Assembly (NCBI GenBank): GCA_027078675.1
Contig: JALWWX010000237.1
Coordinates: forward strand, 1 to 35,029
Direction: 5' to 3'
DNA: 35,029 nucleotides
Source: Aquificales bacterium
GTDB taxonomy: Bacteria > Aquificota > Aquificia > Aquificales > Aquificaceae
Shown: positions 7,680 to 15,341 of the stretch, one piece after another
Position numbering within the stretch: the first letter of the stretch is position 1
Layout: each line of letters begins with the position of its first letter
Position numbers and translations under genes: made by a program
Notes under the pieces: model-generated
What the model saw: the letters and a program-made list of their open reading frames with translations, nothing else
Database searches by the model: none
Told to the model about the DNA's origin: nothing

Positions 7680-9029
7680 TCAAAACAGCGTCGCTGTACT
7701 TCTGTTCCCTTTTTTTTTATCCTTCTCCTTTATCCTGAATTCCACATTTCCTTTCTTCCTCCTGTATTCTTCAAGTTTATCCTCAAAAGCCTTGTATATA
7801 TTTTCTTCTATTTCATAAACTATCTTCTCTCCTTCCTTCTTTGCTTCAAGCTCACTTATTAACTTTTCAATGGCCTCATCCTTCTCGGATTTTTCCTCTG
7901 AAGATGCGGACACAACAGCCTTCCCAGAAATCACCTTTGATAAAGGAACTATTTCCTTTACTATGGTTGCTTTAATTATAGCCATCCTGAATGCATCAAA
8001 AGTTCCTTTATATCTTGTTTCCATTAAAGCCCTTGTGAATATATTTTCAAGGTAAAGAAAGGCTTCAATGGGTTTGTCATTGAATCTTTGATAAAACTCA
8101 TCATAGTGTTCAATAATCTTTTCTGGTTCTTCTAATGTTTTGGAAAGGATTATATTCCTTATCTCAGCGGTCATATTTTCCCATAACCTTATAAGATTTA
8201 TTCCCCTTAGATAATAATCCTTCAAAAGCTCTAAGGATCTTTGAATGTCCCCTTCAATTATAAGAGTAAGAAACTCCCGCGTTTTTCCTATACTTAGAAT
8301 ACCCAGTAGGCTTTCCAATCCTTCCCTTGTTACCTTGTTTTCACCAAAGGATGAAGCCTGATCAAGTAAGGAAGCTGCATCCCTTAAACATCCGTCGGAG
8401 GCAATGGCTATCTCCTCAAGGGCTTCCCTTTCAAAATCAATTCCCTCCCTCTTAGAAATCATCTCAAGATAGCTAATTATCTCTTCCTTTCTAACCCTTG
8501 AAAACATAAGCCTTTGACAACGAGATGCTATAGTGGGGGGAATCTTATCTGCTTCGGTAGTGCATAGGACAAATATGGTTGATGGCGGTGGTTCCTCCAA
8601 TGTCTTTAGAAGGGCGTTGAACGCCTCTTTTGTTAACATGTGTGCTTCGTCAAGGATGTATATCTTAAACTTACCTTTCATAGGGGTGTAATTAACCGAT
8701 TCCCTCAAGCTTCTTATGTCATCTATACCCCTGTTTGATGCTGCGTCAATTTCAATAAGATCTGGGAATACTCCCTTGTCTATAAGGGAACAATTTTCAC
8801 AAGCACCACACGGTTCTCCTTCCGAAGGGTTTAGACAGTTAACAGCCTTTGCAAGTATCCTTGCAACTGTAGTCTTACCCACACCCCTCGGACCAGAGAA
8901 CATATAGGCATGGGAAATTTTATTGAGTTTTACAGCATTTTTGAGTATCCTTACTGGTACCTCTTGACCGACAACCTCTTTAAAGAACTTGGGTCTGTAT
9001 TTCCTTGCGAAGGGTATATATTTTTCCAT
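7680..9029 (-). CDS. dnaX: DNA polymerase III subunit gamma/tau
   Basis: DnaX is the ATPase that loads the sliding clamp and organises the replicative polymerase. The frame-0 product is 449 residues: Walker A GPRGVGKT at 46-53; zinc cysteines C65, C74, C77 and C80; Walker B in ILDEAHML; and the sensor region IASRCQRL. The last codons before the tail are GAT followed by nine A's. In frame 0 this gives KKK, then nine residues GNRSTATLF and a stop. A -1 shift (or one extra A in the mRNA) instead gives a 37-residue tail containing SDAVLKMLDLFEAKVVR, ending at 7597 (477 residues in all), which looks like a normal DnaX C-terminus. No Shine-Dalgarno sequence precedes the ATG; TAAAAT lies 9 nt upstream, suggesting a leaderless mRNA. 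Confidence 0.95.
   Translation of the reverse strand: MEKYIPFARKYRPKFFKEVVGQEVPVRILKNAVKLNKISHAYMFSGPRGVGKTTVARILAKAVNCLNPSEGEPCGACENCSLIDKGVFPDLIEIDAASNRGIDDIRSLRESVNYTPMKGKFKIYILDEAHMLTKEAFNALLKTLEEPPPSTIFVLCTTEADKIPPTIASRCQRLMFSRVRKEEIISYLEMISKREGIDFEREALEEIAIASDGCLRDAASLLDQASSFGENKVTREGLESLLGILSIGKTREFLTLIIEGDIQRSLELLKDYYLRGINLIRLWENMTAEIRNIILSKTLEEPEKIIEHYDEFYQRFNDKPIEAFLYLENIFTRALMETRYKGTFDAFRMAIIKATIVKEIVPLSKVISGKAVVSASSEEKSEKDEAIEKLISELEAKKEGEKIVYEIEENIYKAFEDKLEEYRRKKGNVEFRIKEKDKKKGNRSTATLF
7685..7730 (-). other. Candidate recoding element near the dnaX 3' end: SD-like box, A9 run, hairpin
   Basis: On the coding strand the order is AAGGAG (7730-7725), 6 nt, nine consecutive A's (7718-7710), 12 nt, then an ACAGC-GAC-GCTGT hairpin (7697-7685). 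E. coli dnaX uses an upstream SD, an A-rich slippery heptamer and a downstream stem for -1 frameshifting. Thermus thermophilus dnaX uses an A9 run for transcriptional slippage. The elements here resemble both. The hairpin is short (5 bp) and farther from the slip site than in E. coli, so slippage on A9 alone may be the main mechanism. A one-base sequencing error in the homopolymer is the main alternative. Confidence 0.6.
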
Positions 9030-9038
9030 TACAACACT

Positions 9039-9054
9039 ATTTTATCAGTATAAT
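9039..9054. promoter_or_regulatory. Compact divergent promoter core between dnaX and the flavin reductase-like gene
   Basis: The 33-bp spacer holds TATAAT on the plus strand (9049-9054), 8 nt before GTG 9063, and TAAAAT on the minus strand (9044-9039), 9 nt before the dnaX ATG. A second minus-strand candidate, TATACT (9052-9047), overlaps the plus-strand -10 box. No ribosome site is visible on either side, so both mRNAs may start at or within a few bases of the start codon. Confidence 0.5.
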
Positions 9055-9062
9055 CTTTTATT

Positions 9063-9659
9063 GTGAAAAGAAGCTATCATGTAAACCAAATAAATGAGGA
9101 CTTTTTATATAAATTGGTGTTGGGTCTTATTGTACCCAGACCCATCGGGTGGATTTCTACGGTAAGCAAAGAGGGTATATATAACATAGCCCCCTTTAGC
9201 TTCTTTAATGCGGTGTGCGATGAACCTCCGGTTTTTATCATTTCAGCAAGTGATAGGGATGACGGAAGTATGAAGGACACAGTAAAAAACATTCTTGAAA
9301 CTAAGGAATTTGCAGTTAACCTTGTTACAGAAGAACTTTTACTTCCTATGAAAAAAACGGGAGAGGAATTTCCTCCCCATGTTGATGAGTTTAAGGAAGC
9401 AGGTCTTACACCATCGGAAGGGTTGAATATAAAGGCACCTCTAATAAAGGAATCACCGGTAAATGTTGAATGTAAGCTACTTGACTATAAAAAAGTTTAC
9501 GATATGCACATTCTTTTCGGCGAGGCTATATGTTTTCATATTGAAAACGGAATAATAGATGATAAATTCAGGGTTGACTACAATAGACTAAGGCCTGTAG
9601 GTAGACTTGTAGGAGATCTATATGTAAAGGTCTTCGGAGAATCGTTAATAAAGATATGA
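9063..9659 (+). CDS. Flavin reductase-like FMN-binding protein
   Basis: A 198-residue protein of the flavin reductase-like (split-barrel FMN-binding) family. The region VPRPIGWISTVSKEGIYNIAPFSFF at residues 24-48, followed by DEPPVFIISA, is the family's FMN-binding signature. Members act as flavin reductases, flavoredoxins or iron reductases; the exact role is not visible. The start is GTG 9063, with no ribosome site and TATAAT 8 nt upstream. It overlaps folP by 4 bases (ATGA), so it heads the folP-cdaA-cdaR operon. Confidence 0.85.
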   Translation: MKRSYHVNQINEDFLYKLVLGLIVPRPIGWISTVSKEGIYNIAPFSFFNAVCDEPPVFIISASDRDDGSMKDTVKNILETKEFAVNLVTEELLLPMKKTGEEFPPHVDEFKEAGLTPSEGLNIKAPLIKESPVNVECKLLDYKKVYDMHILFGEAICFHIENGIIDDKFRVDYNRLRPVGRLVGDLYVKVFGESLIKI

Positions 9660-10855
9660 TCATAAAGCATTTTTATGATAGAGAGGAAGTTTACAGATTC
9701 CTTAAAGAGAAAATAGGGATATTCTTTAAAGAAGCAGAGGAGAGATCGGGAGAGGGTATTTATCACTGTATATATTTTAAAGATGAATCCGTACCGCCGG
9801 ACATTGTTTTCCGCAACGGAAGAAAGGCGGGTGTGAGGGTTTTTTCTGAAAAGGGTAAATACGCGGTATTCGGACTTGAATCGCAGATAAAGGATTTTTG
9901 CAGTTTGCTTGCTAAGGAGAAGGAAGGGAAAAACCTTGCACTGTCCATATTGGAATCCTTGGTGAGATACAGCAGGAAATACTTCAAGATTGTTCATAAC
10001 AGAAAGATACTTAACCTCGGTTTGAAAACTGCAATAATGGGAATACTTAATGTCACTCCCGACTCCTTCTATGACGGCGGTATGTATCTTAAACCCGAAG
10101 ATGCCATAAGGAGGGCGGAGAAACTTATAGAGGAGGGGGCGGATATCATTGACATAGGTGGAGAATCTACACGACCAGGTTCTGAGAGGATTTCTGCGGA
10201 TGAGGAAATAAAAAGGGTTTTACCTATTCTCAGGGAAGTAAGGAAAAGGTTTCAAGATGTATGGATATCCGTTGATACATATAAGTCTTCCGTGGCGGAA
10301 GCGTGTCTTGAGGAAGGAGCTGATATTATAAACGATATAAGCGGAGGAACCTTTGATCCAAACATATACAAGGTAGTTTCAAAATACAGGTGCCCTTACA
10401 TTATAAATCACATAAAAGGTAGGCCGGAAACATGGAAGAGTGAACCTATTTTCTATGAAGATGTTGTCTGGGAAATAAAAGAATGGTTGGAAGACAAGAT
10501 ATATAAATTAAAGGAGAACGGCTATAGGAATGAGGAAAATATAATAATAGATCCGGGTATAGGATTCGGTAAAAACCCCGAGGATAATCTGGAAATAATA
10601 AAGAGGCTTGATGAACTTAAAATATTGGGAAAACCTATACTCGTTGGCATTTCAAGAAAGTCTTTTATAGGAGTAGTTCTTGAGCTGTTGCTTGCTGATA
10701 AAGAATACCCACCCGAAGAAAGGCTTTATGGTACAATAGGTGCAACCGCTGTAGCGGTTCTTAAGGGTGCAAATATAATAAGAACGCACGATGTAAAAGA
10801 AACAAGGGAAGCTATCGCCCTTGTTGATGCTATAAGGACTTTCCGCAATGACTGA
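9656..10855 (+). CDS. folP: Dihydropteroate synthase with an N-terminal extension
   Basis: FolP joins p-aminobenzoate to the hydroxymethyl-dihydropterin pyrophosphate in folate synthesis. The core starts near residue 115 and has MGILNVTPDSF at 128-138, IGGESTRPGS near 171-180, the NDISGG region, and the phosphate/pterin-side ILVGISRKSF near the C-terminus. About 115 residues precede the core, where the common 270-280-residue enzyme has almost none. This extension has no motif I recognise; comparable extensions occur, as I recall, in some Aquificota and Geobacter-type enzymes. The start overlaps the previous gene by 4 bases and the end overlaps cdaA by 8 bases. Confidence 0.93.
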   Translation: MIIKHFYDREEVYRFLKEKIGIFFKEAEERSGEGIYHCIYFKDESVPPDIVFRNGRKAGVRVFSEKGKYAVFGLESQIKDFCSLLAKEKEGKNLALSILESLVRYSRKYFKIVHNRKILNLGLKTAIMGILNVTPDSFYDGGMYLKPEDAIRRAEKLIEEGADIIDIGGESTRPGSERISADEEIKRVLPILREVRKRFQDVWISVDTYKSSVAEACLEEGADIINDISGGTFDPNIYKVVSKYRCPYIINHIKGRPETWKSEPIFYEDVVWEIKEWLEDKIYKLKENGYRNEENIIIDPGIGFGKNPEDNLEIIKRLDELKILGKPILVGISRKSFIGVVLELLLADKEYPPEERLYGTIGATAVAVLKGANIIRTHDVKETREAIALVDAIRTFRND

Positions 10856-11612
10856 GATTTTGCAGATTTTTACTGTAAGAGATCTTTTTGATATACTTGC
10901 GGTAGCCCTTTTTATCTACGGGATAATCTACTTTCTTGTTGTTACAAGGGGACTTCAGATCCTTCAAGGTTTAATGCTCATAGGTTTGTTCTGGCTTCTC
11001 GCGGAGGTCCTTCAGTTTAATACCCTTTCGTGGATATTTGAGAAGCTGTGGACGGTCGGTTTATTTTCAATAGTTGTTATCTTCCAACCGGAGATAAGGA
11101 AAGCCCTTGCAAGAATAAGTGAACAAACTAAAATGCTGAGAATTTTTACCTCAGAGGAGATGCTTATAGATAAGATAGTCAGAGCGTGCAGATTCATGTC
11201 TGACAGGCAGATAGGTGCTTTAATTGTAATAGAGAGGAACACATCCCTTGACAACATTGTGGAAGGTTGTGTAAATATAGATGCTCAGGTAAGTGTAGAA
11301 CTTCTGATAACCATCTTTTATCCTATGACACCCCTACATGATGGGGCTGTTGTTATAAGAAATGACAGGGTTGTTTATGCTTCCTGCGTTTTACCTTTAT
11401 CAAGGCATGTTGAATTGCCTAAGAAGTACGGTACAAGACACAGGGCTGCTATAGGTATAACGGAAGAGAGTGATGCGATAGCCATTGTTGTTTCAGAGGA
11501 AACAGGGGAGATATCCGTAGCAAAGGATGGGAATCTTGAAAGAAATCTTGACCCAGAGATACTGAGGGATATACTGATGAAGGAACTCGGAGTCAAATAT
11601 GAAAAGGATTGA
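10848..11612 (+). CDS. cdaA: Diadenylate cyclase CdaA
   Basis: CdaA makes cyclic di-AMP from two ATP molecules. The 254-residue protein has about three N-terminal membrane helices (roughly residues 12-34, 36-57 and 60-78) and then a DisA-N cyclase domain with both catalytic signatures: DGAVVI (from PLHDGAVVI) and RHRAA. Membrane anchoring plus the DAC domain distinguishes it from DisA. It overlaps folP by 8 bases and cdaR by 14 bases. In Firmicutes the usual third partner is glmM; here the upstream partner is folP and no glmM is visible. Confidence 0.94.
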   Translation: MTEILQIFTVRDLFDILAVALFIYGIIYFLVVTRGLQILQGLMLIGLFWLLAEVLQFNTLSWIFEKLWTVGLFSIVVIFQPEIRKALARISEQTKMLRIFTSEEMLIDKIVRACRFMSDRQIGALIVIERNTSLDNIVEGCVNIDAQVSVELLITIFYPMTPLHDGAVVIRNDRVVYASCVLPLSRHVELPKKYGTRHRAAIGITEESDAIAIVVSEETGEISVAKDGNLERNLDPEILRDILMKELGVKYEKD

Positions 11613-12003
11613 GTATATATTTTACAAGGACTGGAAGTATAAAATAGTATCACTTTTCATAGCCTTAATACTGTGGGCTATAGTGAATTTGGGAAACAGA
11701 ACGGATATTACCGTAGAGAGAGAAGTTAAGGTAATAAATATGAAGGGGGATTATAACTATGTTGTTAGACCTTCAAGGGTTAAAATAAAATTAAACCTTA
11801 TAGAGAGATTGAATAAAGCAAGTGTAATTTCCGAGATAAAAGCCTTTGTAGATGCTAAAAAAATAAAAGAGGGAAACACGAGGGCTGAAGTAGAAGTTTA
11901 CGTCCCCTTCAGCCCCTTTATAAGGGTTGACTCGGTTGATCCTCCGTTTGTAAAAATTATCCTTAGCAAGAGAAAGAATTACCGCATCCGCATGAACCAG
12001 TAA
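11599..12003 (+). CDS. cdaR: YbbR-domain protein, CdaR-like regulator of CdaA
   Basis: A 134-residue protein with one N-terminal membrane segment (KIVSLFIALILWAIVNL, about residues 14-30) followed by a single YbbR-like domain containing VERE..V and VVRPSRVKI. Firmicute CdaR proteins carry several YbbR repeats, so this is a minimal form. In the known systems CdaR binds CdaA and tunes c-di-AMP output from the extracytoplasmic side. The 14-base overlap with cdaA supports that partnership. The 3' end overlaps the A-type Fe-S carrier gene by 41 bases, the largest convergent overlap in the window. Confidence 0.82.
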   Translation: MKRIEYIFYKDWKYKIVSLFIALILWAIVNLGNRTDITVEREVKVINMKGDYNYVVRPSRVKIKLNLIERLNKASVISEIKAFVDAKKIKEGNTRAEVEVYVPFSPFIRVDSVDPPFVKIILSKRKNYRIRMNQ

Positions 12004-12289
12004 CATTAGGATTTCTTATGGTAAATCCTCCACCCATAAAATCAACAACAAAGTCAAGCTCCGCGCCGTTAACATAGGGCATTGAGAATTGATCTATAAC
12101 CACCTTTATATTGTCGTATTCAAAAACGTTGTCCGTTTCCTCCACCGTATCATCAAATCCCATGGCATACTGAAATCCGGAACATCCACCCGGTACAACC
12201 CTTATTCTAAGAATGGCATTATCAATGTTGTTTTCCTTTGCAATTCTCTTAATTTCTTCAACCGCCTTTTCCGTAACTTTAAAAACCAT
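11963..12289 (-). CDS. A-type iron-sulfur carrier protein (IscA/ErpA/HesB family)
   Basis: A 108-residue scaffold/carrier that passes Fe-S clusters to target proteins. The three conserved cysteines are present: C36 in PGGCSGFQY and C100/C102 in SCGCGNSF. An additional cysteine, C108, is the final residue. A strong AAAGGAGG site precedes the ATG, indicating a normal leadered mRNA. I cannot tell IscA, ErpA and SufA apart from sequence alone, so no symbol is given. It lies 67 bases downstream of the Wzz-like gene and may be transcribed with it or separately. Confidence 0.93.
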   Translation of the reverse strand: MVFKVTEKAVEEIKRIAKENNIDNAILRIRVVPGGCSGFQYAMGFDDTVEETDNVFEYDNIKVVIDQFSMPYVNGAELDFVVDFMGGGFTIRNPNVTGSCGCGNSFSC

Positions 12290-12356
12290 ATCAAAACCTC
12301 CTTTTATTTTGCTTTCTTAAGATACTCTTTGTTCAAAATTTAATGTATGACTTATA

Positions 12357-13238
12357 TCACTCGGAAAATACTTCCTTGTGCCTCTTTTTTGCATTCTTAT
12401 ACCACTCAACAAATAAAGCTAAGAATATAGCTAAGAACAGTGACGCTAAAAATGAAACACCTACTATAAGCAAGGCTTTAGGACTGTGAGGTTTAGTAGG
12501 TATAACTGGTTCAACTGCAACCTCAAAACCTTTAAGTGTTGCAAGCCTTGTCTTTGTATCTTCTAATCTAACTTTAAGATCCATTATTATCTTTTCCATC
12601 TCAAGGGGATTGAACCCGTAATCCTTTACTTTTCCTTCCTTTAAATTCTTTTCAAGGATCCTTCTCATACTGTCCATACTTTTTATCTTTGCTTCTATCT
12701 CCTTTTTAAGATTAAACAGCTTTGCCCTTTCCATGTTTATCCTCTCTTGCACAAAGGGATTGTTGTTAAGATAAGATATTATTGCATCTTTGAATTTTTC
12801 AATAATACCAGGATTGTAAACGATTAAGGACACCTCAAGAAAATGTTCCTTACCCCTTTTCACGGAAGGATTTATACTTTTGACAAGCTTTACATCCGAC
12901 ACATGCAGATTAAGTAATCCCGCAAGTTCTTCGTACCTTCCTTGTTTTATAAACATGTTGAGGTTGTCTATATTAGTTTTTGCCTCCTCCACAGAGAATA
13001 TATATTTATCACCCCCCACCGAAGGCATTCTTACTATGAAACTTGACTTATAGGTAGGAGTTGCAAGGAATACATAAGCGATTGAAAGCGATGTGGCAAG
13101 AAGTACTACAAAACCTATTAATCTAATATGCTTTTTAAGTATAAGGAATATCTCATAAAGATCTATTTCATCATCATAGTACAAATATTCTTTTTCATCC
13201 CTTTTACCCTCGTACAGTAACCTTCTATCTTCTTTCAA
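12357..13238 (-). CDS. Wzz-type polysaccharide chain-length determinant
   Basis: A 293-residue inner-membrane protein with the Wzz/PCP layout: a cytoplasmic N-terminus, membrane helix 1 (about residues 38-60), a large periplasmic part with helical coiled stretches (about 165-225), a proline motif PTKPHSP near 247, and membrane helix 2 (about 254-276). Such proteins set the length of O-antigen or other surface glycans. The start is TTG 13238, supported by AGGAGG six bases upstream. It lies 16 bases after the ComEC-like gene. No glycosyltransferase, Wzx or Wzy gene is next to it, so the glycan it serves is unknown. There is no tyrosine kinase domain, which rules out a BY-kinase form. Confidence 0.85.
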   Translation of the reverse strand: MKEDRRLLYEGKRDEKEYLYYDDEIDLYEIFLILKKHIRLIGFVVLLATSLSIAYVFLATPTYKSSFIVRMPSVGGDKYIFSVEEAKTNIDNLNMFIKQGRYEELAGLLNLHVSDVKLVKSINPSVKRGKEHFLEVSLIVYNPGIIEKFKDAIISYLNNNPFVQERINMERAKLFNLKKEIEAKIKSMDSMRRILEKNLKEGKVKDYGFNPLEMEKIIMDLKVRLEDTKTRLATLKGFEVAVEPVIPTKPHSPKALLIVGVSFLASLFLAIFLALFVEWYKNAKKRHKEVFSE

Positions 13239-13254
13239 TCTCTACCTCCTATGA

Positions 13255-14076
13255 TTAAAAATTATACACCCTTCTAAATACTTCTACCCTTTCTCCATCG
13301 GAAACAAATAAAACAGTTCCATCCTTGTAGGTTATATAAGTTTTTACCTTCATGTCATTAAGAAGTTTAAGGGTCTTCTCGGAAGGATATCCTCTTATAT
13401 TATTGCTATTAATTGAAATAACAGCGTAGGAGGGTCTAACCATCTTTAAAAACTCCTCAGATGTAGAATCGGAAGCCCCGTGATGACCTACCTTTAAAAC
13501 ATCAGATCTTAAATTTGCTCCGTACTTTTTTATTAGATTACTTTCCGTTCTTACATTGGCATCACCCATGAAAAGAAAAGAAACCTTCTTGTATACCATC
13601 TTTATAACAAGAGAGTTGGTGTTCCAATTTTCCACGTAGTCAAAGGGGTTCAGTATATGGAGTTCTACACCGCCAATTTTTAAGATATCCCCGCCTTTAA
13701 GTACACAATAATAACCACTTCTGAAAATCTCCTTGTACCATCTGTATAGATCGTTGTTATTCCTATTAATGGGTTGACCGTTATCGCACCATCTTTTAAC
13801 CTTTATAGCCTGTAATAGCAAAAATACACCACCCATATGATCGGGGTGCGGATGCGTAACTATAAGTAGATCTATTTCTTCAATACCCTTCTTTTTTATA
13901 AACTGATAAACTCTGTAACCAGTTATAAGATTACCCGTATCAATAATTATCCTTTTGTTATCTGGAGTTTCTATAAAAACAGATTCTCCTTCCCCAACAT
14001 CTAAAAAATATACCCTTAGTTCATTGCTCCATAGTAAAGCTATTAACGATAGTAAAAGTATATATAATCTACCCAT
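13255..14076 (-). CDS. Secreted ComEC/Rec2-type metallo-beta-lactamase-fold hydrolase
   Basis: A 273-residue protein with a signal peptide (MGRLYILLLSLIALLWS) and a metallo-beta-lactamase domain of the ComEC C-terminal type: FLDVGEGESVFIETP, the metal site THPHPDHMGG, then MGDAN and VGHHGASDS. It has no channel domain of a full ComEC, so it is not the DNA-uptake pore itself. Free-standing proteins of this type may be extracytoplasmic nucleases or phosphoesterases; the substrate is unknown. A short AAGGA sits 3 nt before the ATG and a TAAATT hexamer 7 nt before it, so the leader type is unclear. It is followed by the Wzz-like gene. Confidence 0.83.
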   Translation of the reverse strand: MGRLYILLLSLIALLWSNELRVYFLDVGEGESVFIETPDNKRIIIDTGNLITGYRVYQFIKKKGIEEIDLLIVTHPHPDHMGGVFLLLQAIKVKRWCDNGQPINRNNNDLYRWYKEIFRSGYYCVLKGGDILKIGGVELHILNPFDYVENWNTNSLVIKMVYKKVSFLFMGDANVRTESNLIKKYGANLRSDVLKVGHHGASDSTSEEFLKMVRPSYAVISINSNNIRGYPSEKTLKLLNDMKVKTYITYKDGTVLFVSDGERVEVFRRVYNF

Positions 14077-14187
14077 AGTCCTTAATTTACTTTTTCAAGA
14101 ACAAAGATAAAAGGTAATAAAAATAAACCACACTTTTGAGATTCCCTTACCCATAATCAGGCTCATATTTTACTAAATATTAACTGA

Positions 14188-14193
14188 TAAAAT
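14188..14193 (+). promoter_or_regulatory. -10-like box of mqnC, probable leaderless start
   Basis: TAAAAT lies 11 nt before the mqnC ATG, with no ribosome binding site between them. The rest of the 128-bp spacer to the ComEC-like gene is AT-rich; I see no hairpin, repeat or RNA gene in it. Confidence 0.45.
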
Positions 14194-14204
14194 TTATTAG
14201 CATA

Positions 14205-15260
14205 ATGTTAGAACTCAGTAAGAGAATATCCCCCCAAGAAGCTATAGACCTTTTCAACAGCTATGACTTAAACACCCTCGGCTTTTTAGCGAACGAAGTA
14301 AGAAAAGCAAAACATCCCGATAACATAGTGACCTTCGTAATAGACAGGAATGTAAACTACACAAATATATGTGTATCAGGTTGTAAATTCTGTGCATTCT
14401 ATAGAAAGAAGGGTGATGAGGATGCATACATACTGAGTATTGATGAAATCCTTAAGAAGGTGGAGGAACTTGTTAGCTGGGGAGGAACAACCTTATTAAT
14501 GCAGGGGGGAATAAATCCGGACCTTCCCCTTTCCTTTTATGAAGACATGATCTCCTCCATAAAGGAGAGATTCCCTCAGGTCCAGATTCATTGCTTTTCC
14601 GCGCCAGAGATAGTATTTATTGCAAAGAAAGAGGGATTGAGCATAAGGGAAGTTCTTGAAAGACTCAAAAGTGCGGGACTTATGTCCGTACCAGGAGGAG
14701 GGGCGGAGATACTTTCACCCGAAGTGAGGAGGGAGATAAGCCCAGGTAAGTGTACGGTTGAGGAATGGGAAGAGGTTCACAGAACCGCACATACCCTCGG
14801 TATGAAAACTACCGCTACCATGATGTTCGGTCATGTGGAAAGGATTGATCATATTGTTGAACACCTTGAAAGGATAAGAAGGATACAAGATGAGACGGGG
14901 GGCTTTACAGCTTTTATACCGTGGACCTTTCAAAAGGGAAATACCGCCATGGACTATGTTGAAACCGCAGGTAGTGTATATTACCTTAAGGTTCTTGCCC
15001 TATCACGCATCTACCTTGACAACATAGATAATATACAAACCTCTCATGTTACTCAAACCATGAGGATAGGACAGATAGGGCTTCATTACGGTGCCAATGA
15101 TATGGGCAGTGTTATGATAGAAGAGAATGTGATCTCCTCAACCAATTTCAAGGTTAAGATACCCAAGGTGGAAGAGATGATAAATGCAATAAGAGAGGCT
15201 GGATTTGTTCCCGCTCAAAGGGATACCTACTACAACATAGTTAGAATATTTGATACATAA
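14205..15260 (+). CDS. mqnC: Cyclic dehypoxanthinyl futalosine synthase MqnC
   Basis: MqnC is the radical SAM enzyme that cyclises dehypoxanthine futalosine in the alternative menaquinone pathway. The 4Fe-4S motif is C56-x3-C60-x2-C63 (CVSGCKFC), preceded by RNVNYTNIC as is typical of MqnC. The region MSVPGGGAEILSPEVR and the segment near TTATMMFGHVE also fit; MqnE has a different tail. The length of 351 residues is usual. No other mqn gene is nearby. The enzyme implies a naphthoquinone-based electron transport chain. Confidence 0.93.
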   Translation: MLELSKRISPQEAIDLFNSYDLNTLGFLANEVRKAKHPDNIVTFVIDRNVNYTNICVSGCKFCAFYRKKGDEDAYILSIDEILKKVEELVSWGGTTLLMQGGINPDLPLSFYEDMISSIKERFPQVQIHCFSAPEIVFIAKKEGLSIREVLERLKSAGLMSVPGGGAEILSPEVRREISPGKCTVEEWEEVHRTAHTLGMKTTATMMFGHVERIDHIVEHLERIRRIQDETGGFTAFIPWTFQKGNTAMDYVETAGSVYYLKVLALSRIYLDNIDNIQTSHVTQTMRIGQIGLHYGANDMGSVMIEENVISSTNFKVKIPKVEEMINAIREAGFVPAQRDTYYNIVRIFDT

Positions 15261-15341
15261 AGCTTGTTAATCCTTCAGCAAGAAATAAATTTAATACTGA
15301 TTTATATGATTTATTACGTAAGCTTATAATGGAGGGAGTCT

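Noticed and set aside
9578-9997. 139-residue minus-strand ORF over the 5' part of folP
   Set aside because: It is a shadow of well-supported folP and flavin reductase frames; its composition shows no recognisable domain and it has no ribosome site.
15325-15330. TATAAT 11 nt before the beta-helix/PKD gene as another leaderless promoter
   Set aside because: A good GGAGGG ribosome site lies between it and the ATG, so the two readings conflict. I left it out of the leaderless group.
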